DNA from: Hygrocybe punicea
Lineage: Eukaryota; Basidiomycota; Agaricomycetes; Agaricales; Hygrophoraceae
DNA length: 64,000 bases
Direction: 5' to 3'
Assembly (NCBI GenBank): GCA_963556145.1
Contig: OY744470.1
Coordinates: forward strand, 3,658,001 to 3,722,000
The notes beneath the pieces were generated by a model. That model made no database searches. It saw nothing but the letters and a program-made list of their open reading frames with translations, and was not told where the DNA came from. This document shows positions 25,244 to 37,188 of the stretch, piece by piece (position 1 is the first letter of the stretch; each line of letters starts with the position of its first letter). The position numbers were made by a program, and so were the translations under genes.

Positions 25244-25252
25244 ATTTATAGG
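25244..25252 (-). promoter_or_regulatory. TATA box of small secreted protein copy 1
   Basis: CTATAAATG on the minus strand lies about 43-51 nt upstream of the ATG, nearly the same spacing as in the paralogue. Confidence 0.6.
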
Positions 25253-26994
25253 CGGCTATGGTGGAGGCTGACTCCTTAATGTCAGACAGTTGATCAGCCT
25301 CGACATCCGCAAGTCAGCCATTGATGACGTTTGGGTTCCAAGACGGTCAAAAATACCTAATTAATTGTAGTGTAGGGCTTATCCGTCAGTATGAACAAAA
25401 AACAATAGGACATTTACCTGTTCACCATCCTGAAGTTGCATGACGTCCGTGAATACAAGCCAGATTTGAGCTCGATTATATATGTTTAATCATCTGAGAC
25501 CAAGTCAAACACTGCGGGTAAAACGGTGAACGATACCAACGGTTTAACGAGCAACCCATGGTTACATGGTACCTTCGTAGCGAGTTCATCATAAACACCA
25601 AAACCGCGAGAGTATTTGATATAATTGGCAAGTCGACCGCCACAAAGTCGTAGTGTTGTGACTTTTTACCACTTGACTAGTTGCCAAGCTTACAGGCAAT
25701 GTTCATACGAAGCACGGTCGCCGTGTGCTACTCATTCCGTGTCCCATCAAAATACCCAGAAGCCTCTATGTTTTTGAACCAAGTATCGAACCCATAGGAT
25801 GTATGAAGATCACTTTAACGGTGGTTGCTGGTAGAGCGCTAGGGACGTCCCAAATCCTCCTTTGTAGAGCCTTTGGATTCGGTGCGGTCCCGTCAGAAGG
25901 TGATCGCCTTGCCAGACCCACAGCACCTCAACCTAAACAAAGATGTGAGTGGCGCAGGCTAAGCTTTCTTCGAAAATTCAGTCCTCCTAGTCCTTGTCAT
26001 CGCTACGGTCTCAGCGTACGGATTACAGTCTGATATGTAGACAACGTGCAGCTCGAACTTAGGGCGGGATCCCTGCCGACTCGACGACATTGTCTGCTGG
26101 TTGGCTTCGTGCGCACACGCGAAAAAAAAAAAGTTATTCTTGTGGCTTGGGTGGTTTGTTCTTGTACTTTTTCACCTATCGTATGCTCATAATTTTCTCC
26201 AAGTGCCAAAGGGGCGGTTAAAAGAGTGTCGTCTCCATTGGGAGCAGCTGCAGTTTCAGGGTCTCCGCGTTTGGAAATCTAGTCGAATAGCTGCTCCTTT
26301 GCATCATTAATCAATGGCCTCAACGCCATCAATTTCAATATACACGGCTTGTCCGTGAGCGCGTGAGCAGCTCCCTGGTGCTACAGTGGTCTATCGACGA
26401 CATTTCCGGTGATGGGTCGTGAGTTGCGCGAACTCAGAAGATTCCGAGCTCATGCAGCGACGTTCCGATTCCTAATTCTTTGGCCTAAGGATTGGAGCCT
26501 CACTATGGCCTCACTATGGCGTCAATCCTTACGATATCCTTGAGAAGATACAACGGAAGATTCGGCGGATTAGGAGCGTCATTATGTACAAGGACTGGCA
26601 GAAGAGACGGATATGCAGCTACCGAAGAATATCATAGTGCAGCAACATGCACATTTCCGCGCTCGGTCAAGACGAGCATACATCGGACGGAAAACCTTAC
26701 TAAATATCCAACACGGGAGCCCCGTAAATGGCTGAGAAGCGCCAATATTAATGCGGATCGGGTTTTGGCGCTTAGCCTTTAGGGGTCGATGATCGAACGA
26801 AACCTCCCACAGTATTGCCATTCCAGCAATGTTGCGCCCAATTTATTTCTTCTTGCCGCACCGTGGCTAACCTTTTACTTGCGAAAGTAGTACCGCTTTC
26901 ACGGGAAAAAATTATCCGCTCCCGCAACCGCTTGGCTAAAACCTGAGGCCTGAGGACGGGCGGATACTGCCATCCGCCGATCGTTCGAACCACC
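25253..26994. other. Shared upstream region of the divergent secreted-protein pair
   Basis: About 1.7 kb separates the two head-to-head genes. Open frames (25725-26033, 26492-26782) have no recognisable domain. The region may carry shared regulatory sites, but I could not find a clear symmetrical motif. Confidence 0.35.
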
Positions 26995-27001
26995 TATAAA
27001 A
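26995..27001 (+). promoter_or_regulatory. TATA box of small secreted protein copy 2
   Basis: TATAAAA (within CACCTATAAAAGCAG) lies about 50 nt before the ATG at 27048, matching the arrangement at copy 1. Confidence 0.65.
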
Positions 27002-27047
27002 GCAGCCGTTTCTAGTGTCAAGTTGTTTATCTTCCTCACTTGCAACA

Positions 27048-27532
27048 ATGTTTCACCGACTCACCACCGTCTTTGTTGTCATCGCCTCCCTCGTCATAGG
27101 ATCTTATGCTCCGTCACCTTCCCAAACGCCTTCCTGCTTCACCTGTCCTCCCGACGATGAGGCTGGTTTCCCCTTGGGTTCCAGCAACCTCAATGCGAAT
27201 CCTATCTTTTGCTCCTACCCCGCCTTTGATGGCGAAAACCCCAATGATTTCTTCTGTACTTACGACCAGGTTGGTGCTTCACTATTTGATTTCTGACCTC
27301 TGAATGACTGTTCGATAACGTATAGGGCACTGGAATTTTGGTTACTGATAAAGACGTTGGGTTTTGTTCACCAACGGCAGTTTCAACATCATGCCCAACG
27401 AGAAAGAGGCGCAATGCACTCCCGAGGTCACCATACCCCCCTTCTCCCAACGCTGGTTTCACCAAGCCTGACGTAATGCTTGTTCGGAGGAAGCTGGGGG
27501 CGGTCAAGCGCCGTAAGGGATTGAATGCTTAG
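27048..27532 (+). CDS. Small secreted cysteine-containing protein, copy 2
   Basis: Two exons (27048-27269 and 27326-27532) give 142 residues. An N-terminal hydrophobic signal peptide (LTTVFVVIASLVIGSYA) is followed by the same cysteine pattern as the paralogue at 24717-25201: SCFTCPP, IFCSYPA, FFCTYD, FCSPTA and STSCP. The second exon keeps RRNALPRSP and the end motif RRKLGAVKR. The intron sits at the same position (after FFCTYD plus one residue) in both copies. Strong conservation of the basic C-terminal motif implies it is functional, perhaps as a Kex2-released peptide, though this is inference. Expected to be secreted; role unknown. Confidence 0.78.
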
Positions 27533-27902
27533 GCAGGTCCTGGTCTTTCGTGGTTTAGAATGCATCCTAATCCCAATTCTTGCAGTTTCAATGTATATCA
27601 TTTGAATGTCGACCAGCAATCATTATTAATAATTATTACCCATCTTTTTGTCAAGAACTCGTCATTGCCGGGTTGTGTTCACGCATAGTAAGGACGACAC
27701 CTATTAAGCAATATAATCTATAGCTATGATTCTACTTACGTGACCACGCAAATATTCAGAGAACAATTATTTTATCATTATTAATAATAATAAATAACCT
27801 CCTGTCAACATCGTTTGTCCGAGTCCCAAGCAATGCAGCCGCACGACTATGCACGGTACTTCCGTACCTTCAAGCCACGTCAGGCATAAGTAATCGTGGG
27901 TA

Positions 27903-30717
27903 ATGCACGTGGAGAGAATGTCAGATGGAGCTGCGGGTCAAACAAAGCAGCCGAGACTCAGCCTCAGCGTCTTACCCCTTCCTGCCATGGTGGACCACAC
28001 TTCAGATCCCGAGTTGCAATTACTTAGACGCAGACTGGGAGTCGAGTTTTCACGAGGAGACCGACTAAATCATGAGTTGCAGAATGCTCCACTGTTCACT
28101 CATGCTGCCCTGGGCCAACAGCCACAGGCGTTTCAGCAGCGTGGACTTTTGGGCTCTGTCCTCCGACAACAAGGAGAAGGGTTCCCGAAAGTTCCGCAAG
28201 ACGAACGAATCTATGTTAATACCAGTGCACCTTGCAGCGCTGTTGTATGTGGCGTTCAGGTCTGTCAACCTCCAATCGTTTCGTGTATACGCTTGAATTG
28301 ACGAGAAAATTTATCAGGGTTCTGGCAAGAGTCACACCGTCTCCTGTTTGTTGGAGTGTAGTCTCATTGCAGACAAGCACATCGGAAAATTGCCCGAGCC
28401 ACTATCGGCGATTGTGTAAAAACCCTCCCTGGGCTGTCGCCTCGCATTGGATATCTGATCACTTTTCAGGTTTCATTTTGATGAAGATAATGGCGACAGA
28501 CCGTGCGAGGCTGCTTTCCTTGGCGTACCTCACCCAGATCACCCAATACAATCTTCTGTACGTGACGTGACGGTGCTTGTGTCGTACGTTCACATCATCC
28601 TGAAATGGACCTGCTCAATTGACCATGTTCCGGTAGACCAAGTAATTTGCAGACCAGGAGAAAGGTCTACGCTCAACTTCCCAACATCAATGTACAACCC
28701 TTATATCTCTCCAAGTCGAATCTCAACGCAGGAAGAATGCTTGCAATGATGGGATGCGACGATATTGAGGTTTGCTTGAATTGAACAGATGTTTCTGGAT
28801 ATGCCTTACTTTGTTCGTGCAGCGCATGCCTTTATACATGCACACCGCACTTTCGGTCCTCAGGCGTATGGGCTCTGATGATTTCGACTACAGGAGTAAG
28901 CCCGTATCTTGGCTAGAAAAAAAAGTAAACTGACAGCTCACTGATATGTAGCATTCAAACAACGGCTTGATGAATCTGAGTTCAATCACGTTCAACGCTC
29001 GATGTTCAAGATACGCACGGATCTTATCGATTCATACTTGAGTGACACAGCACCAAACATCACTTCATGGTTCAGTCATGGCAAGCTAGTTATAGTCGAT
29101 CTTAGTGATCCATTCCTAGACGGTGTGGCAATTCTTGATTAGCTCATTTCTGATATTCAAATGTCCTTCAGGAACGAGTGCATCAATTCTGTTCGACATC
29201 GTACTTGGAATTTTTATAGAGTGGCGTTCTCCCTCTCGACGAAACAAGAAGATCATTGGTAAGTCTCCTTTCTTTTCATTGAATAACTTCAATTGATTGT
29301 ATCAGTCCTCGATGAGGCACATAAATATCTCACTAATAATGACAATGCGCGCCTCACCAAGACCCTTTCTTCATTAATTCGACAACAGCGACACCTGGGT
29401 GTTCGACTCGTCATTTCTACGCAGGAGCCGACAGTTGTCCCAGCAACAATCCTTGACTTGACCTCTTATATCATTTGTCACAGATTCTCGTCTCCTTCTT
29501 GGTGCACTCATCTGAAACGACACGTGAGCCTGGTTGATAATGATAACGACACGCTAGCACCCTGGGCCGAGGAGGTGATGCAACTTCATACTGGAGAAGC
29601 CCTTTTGTTTTCCCCCAATGCTGTTGCAGTCACGACAGGATCTTCGAGGGGTGAAACTGATGGGGTTTCTCGTCTCGGTGCGGGTTACCTTAAGATTCTT
29701 ACCAGGCCTCGCATCACGCTCGACGGCGGCTCTTCTGTTATGGCTTTCGATTCCGACCATCCAGACGGACGGCCGAGCATCGAAATCGAACGTCCGAAAC
29801 CTCAGTCGCACGCACAGGTGCCAGAAACTCCATTCGTAGATGAGCCATCGTTTCTAACTCCACCTAAGACTCCTGCCTCTGAAAGACCAAAGGTGGATAC
29901 TCCGCCGACTCTTGTGCTCTTGACAAACGACAAACACTGTCCTTTTACCCTACAGGCTTCACCTCCGACCCCATCTTCAACGCGAATTACTCCCACTCTA
30001 AAGGCTCCATCTACCTCGGAAGTTCAATTTCCCCCACAGACACCGTCCACATCTCAAACACCATCCACATCACAAACATCCACATCACAGACTGAAAACC
30101 CAGCCATATCGAAGACTCCGGCCACATTACAAACTCCATCGGCATCGACAACTCCACCTACTTCGAAGGCTCCATCTCCCACACCCAAGATCCAATCCAT
30201 ATCACAAAAATCGAAAACTCCAGCCAATTCGCAGACTCCATCGACATCCAAGGTTCCATCAACACCGAAGACTCCATCTACAGCAAAGGCTCCAGCTCCC
30301 ACGACTACACTGAAGCCTCCATCCACACCGACGACAACAAAGACAGCATCCGCATCAACGAGTGGCGCTCAACCACCGCACGGTAGGTGCCTACACAAGT
30401 ACCAAGGGAGCAAGAATTCTTACCATATATCATGGGTTTTTCCAGGTGGCGCGAGTACCTCCGCATCTGCGCAAAAAGCAGTCGCGTCCAACGCCGCAAT
30501 AAAGCGGCCCTTCTCGGAGCTTGTTGCGATGCTCGAGTCTTTCAAGAACCAAGGCATCAAGAAGCCTCAACAAATTATTGTCACTTCAAAACTCCATTCT
30601 GACGTCTTGAGGAAATCCGGTTTCACAAAATGGCAACACTACCTGGAAGCGGCGGCGCGTGATGGATATGTTCGGATAGGCAATAAGGGCATGAAGCCGC
30701 GGGTTTCGCTAGCTTGA
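27903..30717 (+). CDS. HerA/FtsK-type P-loop ATPase with LOTUS-like C-terminal domain
   Basis: Nine exons (27903-28259, 28318-28415, 28470-28583, 28637-28769, 28823-28895, 28952-29122, 29172-29258, 29306-30382, 30446-30717) sum to 2382 nt, giving 793 residues without a break. Walker A is GVQGSGKSHT at residues 117-126, split by intron 1 just before GSGK. Walker B is KIIVLDEAHKYL, and strand 4 ends in LVISTQEP, whose glutamine is typical of the HerA-FtsK superfamily of ring ATPases that pump DNA or move along it. A linker of about 170 residues (roughly 29.8-30.4 kb) consists of TPST/TPS-rich repeats. The last 75 residues, with GFTKWQHYLEAAARDGYVRIG, resemble an OST-HTH/LOTUS RNA-binding fold. 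Nothing nearby indicates its partner. The ATPase part is secure; the LOTUS call rests on pattern only. Confidence 0.75.
29990..30365 (+). repeat. Low-complexity Thr/Pro/Ser coding repeat in the ATPase linker
   Basis: Degenerate 9- to 15-bp units encode repeated TPST and SKTPS phrases. The repeat produces spurious open frames on the opposite strand. Confidence 0.8.
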
Positions 30718-32493
30718 CTCGCCGCTATATCAAGTCGTGGCCGCCACCTGGTCACCATTTGGACGGCTGTTGACTGGAACAAGTGATAACTTGAAATCGT
30801 CTACATAGTATACAAAATATTTTCCCGATTTATGAACGGTAGCGATGCAATGATCCTGAAAGTTCAGCTTTATCCTCATTATCATGATGGATGAACTAGA
30901 GGTTTTTTTCTTTCAAATTGAACGTAAAAGCAGGCCAAAGTACGCGTCTGGGGCATGTAGTGGGTTCAAGACGGGCCTTGTTTTGAGTACGAACCATTAA
31001 TTGTATTAGTGACCCCAACCTCATCCCTTTGTTTAAAATTCTCACCCCTATGATCGATTCGAAGATCTGCCAGGCCGATAATCCACGGTCATCTTGGGCG
31101 ACAAACGTCAGAATGATGTAGGAGAACCAGTTGAGAGCAATAAGTTTATCATGCGGGGCTGTAGGTGTCTAGCGAAGGGATGGTAACGCGGTCGGTAGGA
31201 AGAGCGAAAAGCAGGACGGTGCAACGGAGACTGAGCGGAAGCTTGGGTCAGCACAAGAGTGAATGAAGGGAGATGCAGCTCCAAGTTTCTTGATCTCATT
31301 ACGAGGGACCGATGGGACCATCACTGAATAATAAAGTGGTCGAGAGTGAGATGCAGCACAGAGGGAAGATGATATGGCTATTGATTATTCCAGGAGAAAG
31401 AGCGGGGGAAAAATAGAGGAACATCAAACACAGCCCGTCAGATCCACATTGCGACCCGTGGGTAACATGAAGAAGGATCAAATTCAGTTTTGCTTCCAAT
31501 ATTTCATCCCGTCCTCACTTGATCTCCCCGCTCTCGGCCTTCCATCACTCGTTGATAAATGTAAAATGTGGCAGTGGGGTGAGTGACCATTCAAACGCAA
31601 GGGAATTTACCCTGCAGCATAGACAGCGAGCACTTGCTGAGATCGACATGACCACTCACCATGCGGGCTGATATTCAGCTGAAGACAGGCCATCCACCAG
31701 ATTCCACCCGCTTCTCTCTGATCCCAATCACATACTTGAATGCCATGTCACAATGTCACATAATGGGCCATTCACTCAATATGAATTCAACACCCAGAGA
31801 GAAAAATCACAAGCGTGTGATCAAAACGGCGGGAGGGTTTACGACCCAACAATATTATCGCCCCCCCTGTTGACACTGGGATAAAAATGGCAGAGGAAAG
31901 TAACATTCCAGACAATTCAAGAGGGAGTGAAACAGGACTCAACTGCCTGTGGCCTTGGAATCGTGTGGCAATGCGAAGGTGCGATGAAGCAAAAGACAGA
32001 CTTGAAAACCGAAAGGGCCGCATTGAAAACAGTGAAAGGATCCCTAGGATGTGAAGATTCACTGTGTGTAGGCCAAGAAAAATCCACTTGCCTCAAAGCT
32101 CAGACGAACATCGACGCGTTGTCAGAAGTCATATGTGCCCCCTACCCCTCGCAGGTGAACGCATTTTGTTTGAAGTCATTCGAAACAAAGGCAAGCAAGT
32201 AAAAATTTGACGACGCCATGTTGGATGAGAACACGAGAAACCGCTCTTGGAGGTTGAAGGTGCTTGATCCTCAAGACATTGAAGAAAGTCAACCCGATAG
32301 TACTGAGCGCTGACGCCGCTGAGCAAGAGTGCAAGTTGCACGTTCTGTGGACTCAGAAGCCTTGGTCGCAATATTACCCAGGCCAGAACCTCCGAGACCA
32401 TTCCCTCTGCTGATGGCCTTTGCATCCCGACTTAATGATCGTCTCTATCCGCGTACAATTGCCCATTGACTACTCGCCAGGCCTTGCCATTTG
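30718..32493. other. No gene seen
   Basis: Only short frames on both strands, none with a domain; the longest (32129-32425, minus, 98 codons) is unlike any family I know. Confidence 0.4.
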
Positions 32494-32622
32494 GGCTCTC
32501 CAATTGAACATCTAGGTTGGTAACCGACCCCTCTTTACTATGAGGTCAAACCTCGATAGAGGTTCTGACCTCTCATATAAGAGGGAGCGGTCACCGATCT
32601 ATTGAACATCCTAATTGGAGCC
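32494..32622. repeat. Long imperfect inverted repeat (hairpin) centred on a GATA loop
   Basis: Around the four-base centre GATA (32555-32558) the sequence pairs with itself: AACCTC with GAGGTT, AGGTCA with TGACCT, then GGTAACCGACCCCTCTT with the inverse of AAGAGGGAGCGGTCACC, and farther out GGGCTC with GAGCCC. Weaker matches (TTGCCCAT against ATGGGCAC) extend the symmetry to roughly 32450-32670. It may be a fold-back or MITE-like element, or a hairpin transcript source. Confidence 0.7.
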
Positions 32623-34540
32623 CGATTGTCGTCCGACCTTGGCCTTTCTTCTGGATGGGCACACGTTAGAGTGATAAGTACTAGACTGTCGTCTTCGTAA
32701 CCTGTCTGTGTGGGCGTGACGCTTGGAGCTTGGAGATCCTCTTAGATTCGATAACTGGCGTCACAGAAAACCATCTTACTGGTTCTGACATAATTCAGTC
32801 CAGAATCCGCAGACCACTGACCGTAGAAAATCCATACCTCACTCTTTCTACATTTACTTCCGCTTATGCTCTCTGCCAGGCTGGCTACTTCCTAGAAGCT
32901 CGCGGACCCTTGATAATTCGTCCAACTACCACACATGAGAATGGTGTCTAGTCACGGTTAAAGTACCGCACGCGTAGCTTTGGCAGAAGCACGACGAGCG
33001 TCTTCTCGAACACGGCTCGCCAGATGGTCGTTCTGGATGGAAGAGTCTATGAGACAATAGTGGTTACGGCGCCAGCAAAACCGGTACAGTGGTGCCGCCA
33101 GGTGACAAATCGCGGCTTGTTGATGTTGCGGAGGCAACCTCGCCGATAATGTCCGTTCATCCATGCAATCCAAAGGATTATTTGTCAACTCGAAGGCTTC
33201 GGTATGTTACTGGATCTGTATAAGTTACTCATAATTTTTGAATGATCATTATTTGCCAGCGGTGGATACACTCACAGGTTGGAGACCGTCCAGTTTCTGA
33301 TTATACCCAAATAGTTCGTCGTGCAAGTATTATTCAAGCTCTGATGATAGGTGCAAATGGCCAATGGGGAAGCTTCAAGACATTAATATTGACGTTCGGT
33401 GGCCGAAGGATGATCTCCACGAACCGACCCTTGAAGCGCGAAGTCTTGATAACCTGATTTTCGTGGAAAACAGGGAACGTCCGACTCGTGGATCTCGAAG
33501 TACCTGACCGTGAACAAAAATGAGAACCAAACAGTACGGGTGTAAAATGTCTGAAGTTAAGTTTGCCTCGGAAGCTTGAGCTTGACTTTCACATGACCAC
33601 CTTCTCGGCTACTTCTAAATCTTGGACAACTTGTTTCCATATGTAACACTCCAAAGCCAAATAGTGAAGGAGTGGGTCCAAGAACGGAAAGGCGAATCAT
33701 GATAAGGACGACATCCCTCGTCAGCCCGTGGCCCAAAGAAACCGAACTGAACGGAGGACATTTTGCCGGCTCATGCCAGTGACAAGTTGAGTACAGTCTC
33801 CAGCCAATTTGTCAAAAAAGTTGACTGCGATGATAGCCTAGCTATGAAACTTTGAAGACTGCCAGCTTTGTCCATTCTTCTTGCTGGGGGCAATTATCTT
33901 GTGAAGGATTAGCAAGCAAAGTCCATGACAACAGCGACGCGAGATTCTCTAGAAACCTGGACAGCCAAAATGAGCAGGAAGAAGCATGGGGGGCCCGTCA
34001 GGTGGGTTAAACCAACTAAGGCCGGCTTCACTTCGCATACCCGTCACACCCATGCACTTTTACAAACTCAGGTCTCGCCGCCATCTCGCCACTTCAAGTC
34101 GATAACGACACCCGTGGTCAGAATTACGATTTATAAACCCGCTCATTGGCCGCGCACAATCCTTCCAACCGCTGATCAAAACAATCTGACTTCGCAAAAA
34201 CAGTGCATTACTCCAGGACGTGTAAGCGTCATGTCCTCAGTTGTGATACCTCGTTCTTGACTAATTATAAGTGCAGATGTCCCCAACTAAGTACGTTACA
34301 AATAGGTCCGTAAATTTTGCATTTTGTTACGTGCCCTTGATGATGGAATTCACTCAGCCGTTTTCCCCAATTTTCAGTAACGGATTGACCGAGATGACGG
34401 AAGCAAAACCTTTGCATACAGGGCATGAGACGCCTCATGCCTTCCCTTCAAAGGTCTTTGGTTGTGGAATCGTATGCTCTTTCCAAATTGGCAGAAGTTG
34501 TTCTTTTGGCCTCGGGCCACCCGCCTCCGCCGGGGGAAAT
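32623..34540. other. No gene seen upstream of the P450 cluster
   Basis: Open frames up to about 110 codons (33925-34260) lack domains. The right end holds the promoter of the first P450 gene. Confidence 0.4.
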
Positions 34541-34604
34541 CTATTATCCCATCAGTTGCGTGTAATGGGGAATACATTCGAAGCCCGATATGCAGCATAA
34601 ATAG
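34541..34604 (+). promoter_or_regulatory. P450-1 promoter blocks
   Basis: ATCAGTTGCGTGTAAT (about 34551-34566) and the TATA-like CATAAATAG (34596-34604) recur, with the same order and similar spacing, in front of the two sister genes. The TATA-like block is about 50 nt from the ATG. Confidence 0.6.
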
Positions 34605-34648
34605 TAAGCACTGAATTCCTCGCTTGTTCGTTCCATTTCTCCGTGCTG

Positions 34649-37017
34649 ATGTTTGTTCTGCTCTTACAAACATTTGCCATTTACTCGACGTCTTGGCTCA
34701 TCTGGAAGCTTTTAAGAAATGCATTCGTAAAGTCACTGTTGCATGATTTGGCAGGTCCCCCATGCCACTCACCAATCACAGGTGTGCATTCCATTACCGC
34801 TATTTTTTTCATTTCATTATTGTCTGGTAGGGAATCTTACACAACTATACAATCCTGATGGACTTTCGTGGCATCACGAGATGGTCACGAAATATGGACG
34901 CGCTTTCCGGATCCACGGCTTGTTTGGGGTATCCATGTTCGGGTTAGCTTCCTGGTGGACTCTTTGACTGATGTTGCCGCAGGACCAGCAAGTCTATGTC
35001 ACCGACCCTGTCGCGCTGAAACATATCGTTGTGAAGGATCAACATATATATGAGGAAACATCCATGTTCGTCACGTAAGTATGCCGCCCTCGACATTAGA
35101 AACGTCTGATCTGTGTGGCAGAGGCAACAAGCTATTGTTCGGGGATGGTTTGATATCTACTTTAGGTAATCCACAGTTCCAACAACACAAAGTTAAGGAT
35201 TAAGCGGATTTCTAGGTGACCATCACAAGAAACAACGGAAGCTTCTCAATCCCGTGTTCTCGGTTGCACACTTGCGACACCTCCCTCCCATTTTCTACAG
35301 AATTACTTATATGGTGAGCTTATCGTTCAGATGTCTCCATGCAGTAGGTGAATCGGCGGTTTTGTTGTTAGCTCCGGGATGCGATTATGAACAAGCTCAA
35401 GCACGGTCCTCAAGATATAGACATGCTGCACTGGATGTCTCGGACGGCACTTGAATATATTGGGCAAGGGGGATTAGGCTATTCCTTCGAAACTTTCAAC
35501 GACCAGCCTCCCCACATATACAGTGCAGCTGTCAGAGAACTCACGTTTGTATATTCATCGGAATTATCTTACCTGCCGTTGCTGAGTTTTAAACAACACA
35601 GAAAAACCCTATTTGGGCTTGCGGTTTATCGACAGTATATCCCTTACCTGGTTAAACTGGGTCCACCACGCTTCAGGAAATTTTTGGTTGAATGGCTTCC
35701 CTTCCGGGATTTGCGTAAGCTGAAAGGCATTATCGATGTGATCAAGAACACTTCAAAAGAGGTTTTCGAAAGTAAGAAGGCTGCATTGGCTCACGGTGAT
35801 GACATTGTGGCAAAGCAAGTCGGTGATGGCCAAGATTTAATGACGGTCCTGCGTGAATTATTTCTTCCCATCTTTTATTGTTACGGCCAACATGGTTCTC
35901 CTTTCAGTCAGAGCCAATACCATGGCTGAAGAGGCGAATCGTCTACCAGAGCACGAGTTGTTGGGACAAATGAAGTTCATTTTCATTTTTGTGAAGCTTA
36001 CTCATTCCTGCTGACTTGCGTTGTGTATAGTACCTTTATTTTTGCTGCGCACGACACGACCTCATCCGCACTCAGCCGGATCCTTCACGTTCTCGCTCTT
36101 CACCCGAAAGAGCAGGCGATTCTAAGGCAAGAAGTTACAGCGGCCCGACGTGAACGGGGTGACTTGCCGTACGACGACCTGATGGCGTTACCTTACTTGG
36201 ATGCTGTTGTTCGTGAGACCCTTCGCTTGTAAGAACCATTCAAGTCAACCAGTTGCAACTCACCACAGCTCTCTGTCGCAGACACGCCCCCTTCACATTT
36301 CTTTCTCGAACGTACGTCATTTCCAATTCACGGCAAGTTCGTTTTCTTTTGAATAGAATACCACCCCAGGACTCGCCGAGACGTTGTCCTACCTTTGGGG
36401 ATGCCTGTCAAGTCAGCTGATGGCAAAACCGATATTAAAGAAATTTATCTTAAAAACAATACGAATGTGATCATTGGCATAGGTCCTGCCAATCAGGATC
36501 CTGTCGTTTGGGGCGAAGATGCTCATTTGTGGAATCCGGGCAGATGGTTAGGCAAGATGCCAGAGCAGGTTGCCAAAGTGCGACTTCCGGGCGTGTATTC
36601 AGGAATGTGAGTAAAAATGGTGGGATTTTTTGTTGCCTGACATGTCCTTTATTTAATAAGGATGACGTTCTTGGGTGGTTCACGAGCATGCATGTGCGCT
36701 TCTCGAGTGCACTCGTAGTTTAACTCGACTCACCCTATCTCTAGCGGATTCAAATTCTCTGAATTGGAGATGAGTATGTTCCTCTCCATCTAATTTCTCA
36801 AGCTTTCCCAGTGCACTGAAAGAAATTTGCAGAGATCGTGCTGTCTATGTTACTGGAAACGTTTTCATTCGAACTCCCGGACGCCGACATTGTGTGGCGA
36901 AACAGTAGTATCGCCACACCAAGAACAAAGGGGAGGGAAAATGACCCACCCCATCTTCCACTCAAGGTTTCATTGGTGGAACATGGGGAGAAGGTTTCTA
37001 ACGCTTCCATATTTTGA
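34649..37017 (+). CDS. Cytochrome P450, copy 1
   Basis: A multi-exon P450 monooxygenase, intact as far as can be read. It starts with a hydrophobic ER anchor (FVLLLQTFAIYSTSWLI) and a proline hinge (DLAGPP). Motifs in order: substrate-side block HGLFG|DQQVYVTDP; STLG|DHHKKQRKLLNPVFS in the C-helix region; I-helix oxygen-binding FAAHDTTSSAL; K-helix ETLRL (ExxR); WNPGRW; and heme-ligand loop FLGGSRACIGF, with its Cys codon just before an intron. The protein ends at HGEKVSNASIF. It would oxidise a small organic substrate with NADPH-P450 reductase as electron donor; the substrate is unknown. Introns of about 50-60 nt fall at the same sites as in the two paralogues; the one at about 35170-35215 holds an in-frame stop, so it must be spliced. 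It lies tail-to-tail with copy 2. Confidence 0.88.
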
Positions 37018-37188
37018 CCGCAGTATTATTGTCGCCAAACCTATGAGAATTCATGTTGATAATCAATGCGATTATATTTAAGTTCACCAAACTCGAACTA
37101 AAAACTAAACCATCAATTTATCAAAGCAGGCAATTCGAAGACCAAATGATACATTGCCAGCACATATCGTGCTCGAAAGATTGAATTA

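Noticed and set aside
30054..30326. Minus-strand open frame rich in Val, Asp and Gly
   Set aside because: Antisense reading of the TPS-rich linker repeat of the HerA-like gene.
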